DNA of 64,000 nt, from NCBI GenBank assembly GCA_963829485.1, contig CAWHIK010000002.1:1-64000 (forward strand). Direction: 5' to 3'. Each line of letters starts with the position of its first letter. Within the stretch, counting starts at the first letter, position 1. Source of the DNA: JBGPQJ01 sp963829485. GTDB lineage: Bacteria; Chloroflexota; Anaerolineae; Anaerolineales; Villigracilaceae. A program made the position numbers and the translations under genes. The notes beneath the pieces are model-generated. The model worked only from the letters and a program-made list of their open reading frames with translations, was not told where the DNA came from and did not search any database. This document shows positions 58,335 to 64,000 of the stretch, piece by piece.

Positions 58335-59551
58335 CGGACTTCCCCAGGCAGGACCGTGAAACGCTTCGCTTCCTCGCTACCCGAGTCGCAGAACTTGCCG
58401 CGCGTCCCATCGAAAAAGAGAAGGAACAACTGTGGCGGCAGCATAACGCCCTCGAGCCGACGCGTCCACTGATCTTCTGTGACCCCGAAAACGGCTGGAA
58501 CGAGATCATCCCTCCCTCGGCATTGACCTGCCAGCATGACCTTGCCCGCCAGTGGGAGTTCACGCTGCGCAAGGAGATTTTCTGGGGCGAGCAGATGAAC
58601 GATGACCGCGTCATCCGCCTGGTGTTCGACGTCGCCCACGTTTACACCGAGACCGATTGGGGGATGCACGAAACCCGCATCGGAGGGGAGAACGGCGGCT
58701 CCTACGGCTGGGACGCTCCTCTCAAGGATTTCTCCGACTTTGACAAACTCCACTTCCCGGTCATTACCGTCGATGGGGAGAAGACGAACAGCCGCCTGTC
58801 CCTCGCGCAGGATATTTTCGAGGGAATGCTCGAAGTCCGCCTGGTCACTCCATGGTGGTGGACGCTCGGGTTGACACAAATGTATGCCAATCTACGCGGG
58901 CTCAAGCAGATGCTGATGGATTTCATACAGTACCCCGAAGACATGCACCGCTTGATGGCCTTTCTCCGTGATGGGACCCTAGCCCGGCTTAATTTCCTCG
59001 AACGGAATAACCTGCTTTCCCGCAACACGGGCGGCGACTATGTCGGCTCGGGTGGATTCGGCTGGACCGGCGAACTGGAAGGTCATGGCAACGACACGAT
59101 CACGAAAGAAATGTGGGGATTCGCTGAAGCCCAGGAGACCATTGGCGTTTCTCCGAAAATGTTCGCTGAATTTATTTTGCCTTATCAGATCCAGATCCTC
59201 GAACGATTTGGGTTGAATTGTTACGGTTGCTGCGAACCGCTCGATAAACGCTGGGATGCCGTGCGCTCCATCCCGCGCCTGCGGCGTGTGTCCGTCTCTC
59301 CCTGGTCGGACATCCCTGCCATGGCGGGACACCTGGGCAGCGACTATATTTTTTCGATGAAACCTAGCCCCACGTCACTTGCCTCTCCGGATTTTGATGA
59401 GGAGGTCATCCGCGGCGAATTGCGCGGGAAACTGGCATATTTGAAAAACTGCTGCGTTGAGATCATCATGAAAGACAACCACACCATCGCCAACGATCCG
59501 CGCCGCGTGATCCGCTGGGTGGACATCGCCCGGCAGGAGTCCGAGCGATGA
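58331..59551 (+). CDS. URO-D-like protein (copy 6)
   Basis: 406 residues from a GTG at 58331 that overlaps the GH31 stop by 4 bases (GTGA); earlier ATGs lie inside GH31 and lack binding sites. The first residues 'DRETLRFLATRVAELAARPIEKEKEQLW' and 'PLIFCDPENGWNEIIP' mark a divergent branch of the URO-D superfamily often found beside sugar genes. The metal-site region reads 'LNCYGCCEPLDKRW', with two adjacent Cys. The end 'IIMKDNHTIANDPRRVIRWVDIARQ' is the usual C-terminus. Function unknown; a methyltransferase role is inferred from family. Confidence 0.8.
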   Translation: MTDFPRQDRETLRFLATRVAELAARPIEKEKEQLWRQHNALEPTRPLIFCDPENGWNEIIPPSALTCQHDLARQWEFTLRKEIFWGEQMNDDRVIRLVFDVAHVYTETDWGMHETRIGGENGGSYGWDAPLKDFSDFDKLHFPVITVDGEKTNSRLSLAQDIFEGMLEVRLVTPWWWTLGLTQMYANLRGLKQMLMDFIQYPEDMHRLMAFLRDGTLARLNFLERNNLLSRNTGGDYVGSGGFGWTGELEGHGNDTITKEMWGFAEAQETIGVSPKMFAEFILPYQIQILERFGLNCYGCCEPLDKRWDAVRSIPRLRRVSVSPWSDIPAMAGHLGSDYIFSMKPSPTSLASPDFDEEVIRGELRGKLAYLKNCCVEIIMKDNHTIANDPRRVIRWVDIARQESER

Positions 59552-60821
59552 AAAACGTGTCACTCGCCTATGGCAGGGACCGCCTCCAACTTGACGTACC
59601 CGATGATGCTGTGGTGTTGGAACTCCCTTCAGGCGCCGGGGCTGCGCGATGCGTCTGCTGCCATCCTCAGCGCGATCCGCAGCCCGATCAATTCCGAACC
59701 GCTGAGGGGCAAAGTCAAACCCGGCGAAACGGTGGCCATCGTCCACACCGATATCACCCGCGCCACTCCCAACTCTCTGATCCTGCCCATTCTGATCCAG
59801 GAGCTCGAATCAGCGGGGATTCAACGGAGCACTATTACGCTGATCAATGCACTCGGCACGCATCGCCCGCAAACCGATGCCGAGCTGCGCATCATGCTGG
59901 GTGACTCCATTGTTGATAATTATTGCTGCATCCAGCACAACGCCTGGGACGATGCCAACCTGGTTTCTTACGGGGTCACGTCGCGCGGCAATCCGGTTCG
60001 CATCAACCGCGCTTATGCTGAAGCGGATGTAAAGATCCTCACCGGATTCATCGAGCCGCATTTTTTTGCCGGCTTCAGCGGTGGACCCAAAGGTGTGCTG
60101 CCGTCCATCGCCGGATTCGAGTCCGTGCTGAGCAATCACGGACGGGAAATGATCGCCCACCCCAATGCCACCTGGGGGGTCACGAAGGGCAACCCCATCT
60201 GGGGCGAGATGTGCGAGATGGCGCTGCGAACCAAGCCGTCTTTTCTGCTTAATGTCACCATGAATGATGCGCGTGAACTCACGGGTGTATTCGCCGGCGA
60301 AATGGTCAGCGCCCACGCAGCGGGGTGCAGACTTCACAGCCCGGCATGCCCTTGTCAACGTGGATGCGCCATTTGATGTCGTCATCACATCCAACAGCGG
60401 GTATCCCCTGGATCAGAATCTCTATCAGACCGTTAAGGGAATGAGCGCGGCGGCTCGTATCGTCCGTCCGGGCGGGGCCATCGTGATGTGCGCAGCCTGC
60501 AATGACGGGCTGCCCAATCACGGCGAGTATGCCAAACTGCTTGCGCAATGCGATTCACCGCAAGGTGTTCTGGACTTGCTGGGCCGGCCCGGCTTTCAGG
60601 CTCATGACCAGTGGCAGGTTCAGATCCAGGCGCTGATCCAACTCAAGGCGGATGTGTACGTCCATTCAGATGGACTCAGCGACGAGATTGTCCGCCGCGC
60701 CCTCTTTGCTCCCTTGCGTCTGCCCGACAGCATGAAATTCCTCCTCTCCCACTACGGGAGCCGCCTGTGCATCATCCCCAACGGGCCGCAGGTAATTCCC
60801 ACACTGAAAGGGATGTCATGA
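59548..60821 (+). CDS. LarA-like nickel-pincer racemase/epimerase homologue (two frameshifts)
   Basis: About 423 residues after repair, the size of lactate racemase LarA. 'LINALGTHRPQTDAEL' carries the first catalytic His, and 'EPHFFAGFSGGPKGVLPSIAG' contains the second His and the cofactor-bound Lys of the GGPK motif. LarA homologues racemise or epimerise 2-hydroxy acids. Breaks: one extra base near 59630 and one in GGGG at 60322-60325; the repaired frame overlaps the kinase start. The ATG overlaps the previous stop. No larB, larC or larE cofactor genes lie in the window. With rhamnose genes beside it, the substrate may be a product of rhamnose or aldonate breakdown. Confidence 0.85.
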
Positions 60822-62275
60822 CCCGTCATCTCGCCCTCGACCTCGGAGCGGAAAGCGGACGCGCCATTGTCGGTTCGCTCGACAAAGGCAGGCTCACGCT
60901 CGATGAAATTCACCGCTTTCCGAATGTGCCCGTCCGTTTGCCGGATGGCCTGTACTGGGACATGCTGCGGCTGTGGAACGACGTTCAAGCCGGGGTCGCT
61001 GCTTCATCCGCAAAACACCCGCTCGCGAGCATCGGCATCGACACCTGGGGTGTGGATTACGGGCTGCTGGACTCCGCCGACCACTTGCTGGGAAATCCCC
61101 ACCACTACCGCGATGCCCGTACCGACGGGATGGTTGATACCGTTTGCGAGGTTGTCCCCCGCGAGGAAATTTACCGGCAAACGGGAATCCAGTTCATGCA
61201 GTTGAACACGCTCTTCCAACTGTATGCCATGCGCCGCGCCGGCGAACCAACTCTTGACCTCGCCAGGACTTTCCTGACCATCCCTGACCTGCTCAACTTC
61301 TGGCTGACGGGACACAAGGCCAATGAGTATACCAATGCCACCACGACGCAGTGTTTCAACTCACGCGAGATGCGCTGGGCGGATGAAATCCTATCCGCCC
61401 TGGGCATCCCTGCCCGCATATTCCAATCCATCATCCAGCCGGGAACGGTTCTCGGACGGGTGCGTCCCTGGCTGGCAGAGGAGACCGCCTGCGGGCAGGT
61501 CCCGGTGGTGGCGGTGGGCAGCCACGACACGGCCTCCGCGGTGGCTGCGGTCCCTGCGGAGGATGACAACACGATCTACATCAGTTCAGGGACCTGGTCC
61601 CTGATCGGGATCGAAATCCCCACGCCGAACATCAGCCCCGCCAGTCTGCAGGTCAACATGACCAACGAGGGCGGCGTCGGCGGAACCATCCGCTTCCTGA
61701 AAAATATCATGGGAATGTGGCTGCTCCAGGAATGCCGGCGCGAGTGGGCGCATGCCGGGAAGGATTATTCCTATGAAGACCTGACCCGTCTGGCATCGGA
61801 AGCGCCTGCATTAAAATCGCTGATCTGCCCCTGTGACAGTACCTATCTCGCGCCGGGTAACATGGTCGAACGCATCCAGGAGTTCTGCAGGCGCTCCAGC
61901 CAGCCCATCCCGCACACGGACGGCGAAGTGGTCCGCTGCATCCTGCAAAGCCTGGCCTTGGAATATCAACGCAACACGGAAACACTGAGGGACCTTTCCG
62001 GAAAGACCCTGCCTGTCATTCACATTATCGGCGGCGGTTCGCGCAATCGCCTGCTCAACCAGTTCACTGCGGACGCGACCGGATGCAGAGTCGTGGCCGG
62101 ACCGGTCGAGGCGACGGCGATAGGCAATATCATCGTCCAGGCTGTCGCGCTGGGAGAAGTGGCTTCACTCAAAGAAGGGCGCGCGATCATCCGAAAGTCA
62201 TTCGACGTGGAGACTTTCGAACCGAAAGACCGTCCCATTTGGCAGGATGCCTACGGGCGCTATCTCGAATTATGA
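60818..62275 (+). CDS. rhaB: Rhamnulokinase
   Basis: 485 residues from ATG 60818, which overlaps the LarA-like stop (ATGA). FGGY kinase with the RhaB-specific start 'HLALDLGAESGRAIVGSL', 'IGIDTWGVDYGLLD', 'HDTASAVAAVPAEDDNTIYISSGTWSL' and the C-terminal 'IIGGGSRNRLLNQFTADATG' and 'GPVEATAIGNI'. It phosphorylates L-rhamnulose at C1 with ATP. Rhamnose isomerase and rhamnulose-1-phosphate aldolase are not in the window. Its place in an operon with GH78 fits use of released rhamnose. Confidence 0.93.
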   Translation: MTRHLALDLGAESGRAIVGSLDKGRLTLDEIHRFPNVPVRLPDGLYWDMLRLWNDVQAGVAASSAKHPLASIGIDTWGVDYGLLDSADHLLGNPHHYRDARTDGMVDTVCEVVPREEIYRQTGIQFMQLNTLFQLYAMRRAGEPTLDLARTFLTIPDLLNFWLTGHKANEYTNATTTQCFNSREMRWADEILSALGIPARIFQSIIQPGTVLGRVRPWLAEETACGQVPVVAVGSHDTASAVAAVPAEDDNTIYISSGTWSLIGIEIPTPNISPASLQVNMTNEGGVGGTIRFLKNIMGMWLLQECRREWAHAGKDYSYEDLTRLASEAPALKSLICPCDSTYLAPGNMVERIQEFCRRSSQPIPHTDGEVVRCILQSLALEYQRNTETLRDLSGKTLPVIHIIGGGSRNRLLNQFTADATGCRVVAGPVEATAIGNIIVQAVALGEVASLKEGRAIIRKSFDVETFEPKDRPIWQDAYGRYLEL

Positions 62276-62296
62276 CAGAGTAGAGATGAGGTCATC

Positions 62297-62983
62297 GTGT
62301 CACAACCTGTGATCCTTTTGGCTTGTCGCATATTTGAGGGGTCTATTCAAAACCTCCTCCCCGCTCAGAATTTCCAGACTGTGGAATTTTTCGATTACGG
62401 TCTGCACACTTTCCCTAAAAAGCTCAATGGTGCTGTTCAAAGCTGGCTCGATTCCCTCCCTGAACCCAGCCGGGTCATTCTCGGCTACGGGTTATGCGGC
62501 AATGGGCTGGCGAACATCCAGGCCGGGCGCCACACCCTGGTCATCCCAAAAGCGGATGACTGCATTGCGATCCTGATGGGCTCACGCCAGCGCTACCGCA
62601 AGGAATTCGACGAACACCCCGGCACCTACTACCTGAGCAAGGGATGGCTGGAGATCGGCTCGGACCCCTTGGGACAATACGAAACGTTATTGAAGAAGTA
62701 CGACAGCGAGACAACAAATTGGTTGATGGACCAGCAATTCCAGCATTACCGCCGGTTGGTTTTCGTAGCCCAGCATGTCTCAGAGTTCGACCACTATCGG
62801 ATCCGCATCCGACAGGTGGCCGAATATTGCTCCCGCTGGGGGATGACCTACGAAGAAATGCTCGGCAGCGAGGAGTTCATAACCCAGCTGCTGGAAACTG
62901 CCAACAGCATGCCCAGGGTCGCCGATCAATTCATCATCGTGCAGCCGGGTGAGACCCTGCTCCCGGCTTACTTCACTGAGTAA
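62297..62983 (+). CDS. DUF1638 family protein
   Basis: 228 residues, GTG start with TGAGG upstream. It begins 'VILLACRIFEGSIQNLLP', and 'ILGYGLCGNGLANIQAGRHTLVIPKADDCIAILMGSR' is the most conserved DUF1638 block, with one Cys in GLCGNG and one in 'DDCIA' that could bind a metal. Members often occur beside corrinoid methyltransferase genes in anaerobes, but their role is not established. It follows rhaB by 21 bases. With the URO-D-like gene three positions upstream it suggests methyl-group handling in this operon. Confidence 0.82.
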   Translation: MSQPVILLACRIFEGSIQNLLPAQNFQTVEFFDYGLHTFPKKLNGAVQSWLDSLPEPSRVILGYGLCGNGLANIQAGRHTLVIPKADDCIAILMGSRQRYRKEFDEHPGTYYLSKGWLEIGSDPLGQYETLLKKYDSETTNWLMDQQFQHYRRLVFVAQHVSEFDHYRIRIRQVAEYCSRWGMTYEEMLGSEEFITQLLETANSMPRVADQFIIVQPGETLLPAYFTE

Positions 62984-63015
62984 AAGAATATCAGGACCGC
63001 TGAAAACCTTATCTT

Positions 63016-63034
63016 CCATGCACCCGAGGCATGG
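63016..63034 (+). terminator. Weak terminator-like hairpin
   Basis: A 6-bp stem (63016-63021 with 63029-63034, loop 7) is followed by an A/T-rich tail containing TTTT. It stands 33 bases after the DUF1638 stop and before the separate promoter of the DeoR gene. Confidence 0.4.
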
Positions 63035-63139
63035 GAGTATTTTATCAAAGAGGCTCTGAATTATCACCAAGAAAAAGTCTATCCCGCGTAATTGGAGGAA
63101 AAGGTGATGTTTATCAATGCCTTTTTATTAACTCCCTTA

Positions 63140-63168
63140 TTGACAAGTAAAAACAAAAAATGTAATAT
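63140..63168 (+). promoter_or_regulatory. Promoter of the DeoR-family regulator
   Basis: A perfect TTGACA (63140-63145), a 17-bp A-rich spacer ending in TG, and TAATAT (63163-63168). It lies about 53 bases before the TTG start of the regulator. Confidence 0.65.
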
Positions 63169-63180
63169 AAATCTGTAAAT

Positions 63181-63210
63181 ATCAACAAAATACAACAAAA
63201 ATCAACAAGG
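63181..63210 (+). repeat. Three 10-bp direct repeats, possible DeoR operator
   Basis: ATCAACAAAA, TACAACAAAA and ATCAACAAGG follow one another exactly at 10-bp steps (63181, 63191, 63201), one helical turn each. They lie between the -10 box and the start codon and run into the AAGGA binding site. Confidence 0.55.
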
Positions 63211-63220
63211 AATTGACCCG

Positions 63221-63998
63221 TTGACCAGTTATTTACGCCGTCAAGCTCTCATTGAACTTTTGCGTACGCAACCAGGTCTGCGTGTCCCTGAAATTGCACG
63301 GGAGTTGGGCGTTTCCGATGGAACTGTTCGCAACGACCTGACAGCGCTTGCAAAGACCGGGCAGCTGACCCGTGTCCATGGCGGGGCGGTTCTGCCGGAC
63401 ACCCATACGCTGCAAAACACAGCTTTCAATATCCGTCACCAGGAACATGCGCAGGAAAAAAATACCATCGGCATGAAGGCAGCTCAACTGGTGATGGACG
63501 ATGATTCCATCCTGTTGGATGCCAGCAGCAGCGCCTATTACCTGGCCTTGAATTTATCCCGGCGCAACCGGCTGCGCGTGGTGACGAACGGCATCGAAGT
63601 TGCTTGTTTGCTGGCGCAGAATCCCACCAACACGGTCATCCTGATCGGCGGCGTGGTGCAGCAGGACGGTTCATCGGTCACCGGTTTGCTGAGCGAACAG
63701 ATCATCGCCGAGCTTCATATCCAGAAAGCATTTATCTCATGCAGCGGATTCAGCGTGGAGCGCGGCATGACCGAAGTTCACCTGGATGAAGCGCAGCTCA
63801 AGCGAAAGACCATTGAATCCGCCCGGCAGGTGTTTGCCCTGGTCGAACTCGAGCAAGCTGGGGCATGAGGACCTGACCATTTTTGCGCGCCCGTCGCAAA
63901 TCACCCACCTGTTCACCGATTCCGGCATAACCCGCGACTGGGAAAAACGACTCCGTGCAGCGGGCGTCCCATTTACCGTATGCGGAAGTGACCAATGA
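63221..63998 (+). CDS. DeoR-family transcriptional regulator (frameshift near end)
   Basis: About 258 residues after repair, the standard size. TTG start with AAGGA 8 bases upstream. The helix-turn-helix 'RVPEIARELGVSDGTVRNDL' and 'TRVHGGAVLP' are typical, and the sugar-phosphate-sensing domain shows 'LLDASSSAYYLALNL', 'VVTNGIEVACLLAQNP' and 'LIGGVVQ'. One extra base near 63845-63850 diverts the frame to an early stop at 63868; the other frame continues 'SSKLGHEDLTIFARPSQITH' and 'FTDSGITRDWEKRLRAAGV' to a TGA at 63998. It likely controls the rhamnose operon upstream in response to a phosphorylated sugar. Confidence 0.88.
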
Positions 63999-64000
63999 AT

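Overview
The window is a dense, mostly minus-strand carbohydrate-utilisation island, most likely from an anaerobic, fermentative bacterium of the Chloroflexota (Anaerolineae-like). That placement is an inference from gene content: many intracellular-type glycoside hydrolases, an expanded uroporphyrinogen-decarboxylase (URO-D/MtaA-like) methyltransferase family with a corrinoid protein, DUF5107-TPR proteins and a divergent chaperonin. I see no rRNA, tRNA, CRISPR array, insertion sequence or phage gene.

Layout. (1) 1-2820, plus strand: small membrane protein, beta-propeller-like lipoprotein, short-chain dehydrogenase. (2) 16372 down to 2899, minus strand: a GntR-headed operon with GH43, URO-D, GH30 lipoprotein, URO-D, corrinoid protein, deacetylase, GH4, URO-D, GH2 and a Gfo/Idh/MocA dehydrogenase. 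(3) 16532-22952: FtsX-type ABC transporter (permease plus two ATPases) on the plus strand and an ABC exporter on the minus strand. (4) 48485 down to 23025, minus strand: sugar ABC transporter (binding protein, two permeases, no ATPase), terminator, GH17-like enzyme, divergent GroEL-like chaperonin, BNR-type propeller, GH42, beta-helix lipoprotein, GH140, GH130, DUF5107-TPR protein, an unrecognised enzyme-like protein, DUF4185 protein, GH5, GH43-like, GH10, FAD oxidoreductase and URO-D. Many of these genes overlap by 4 bp. (5) 53310 down to 48779, minus strand: URO-D, GH94 phosphorylase, LacI regulator. (6) 53516-63998, plus strand: GH78 rhamnosidase, TatA, GH31 alpha-xylosidase, URO-D-like, LarA-like, rhamnulokinase, DUF1638, DeoR regulator.

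The enzymes suggest import and intracellular breakdown of hemicellulose and pectin oligosaccharides (xylo-, galacto-, manno-, gluco- and rhamno-). Only GH30, the beta-helix protein, the 799-2121 protein and the binding protein carry export signals. Six URO-D-type methyltransferases plus one corrinoid protein lie among xylan enzymes. A reasonable hypothesis is that O-methyl groups of plant sugars, such as 4-O-methylglucuronate, are removed by a corrinoid pathway. An identical 14-bp palindrome-containing site lies in front of both the GntR gene and the sugar transporter 32 kb away, and probably ties the two operons into one regulon.

Caution: 12 genes are interrupted (14 apparent single-base indels, many in short homopolymers, and 3 in-frame stops). 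This looks more like uncorrected consensus errors in a long-read or metagenome assembly than decay. I give the repaired spans as single genes.
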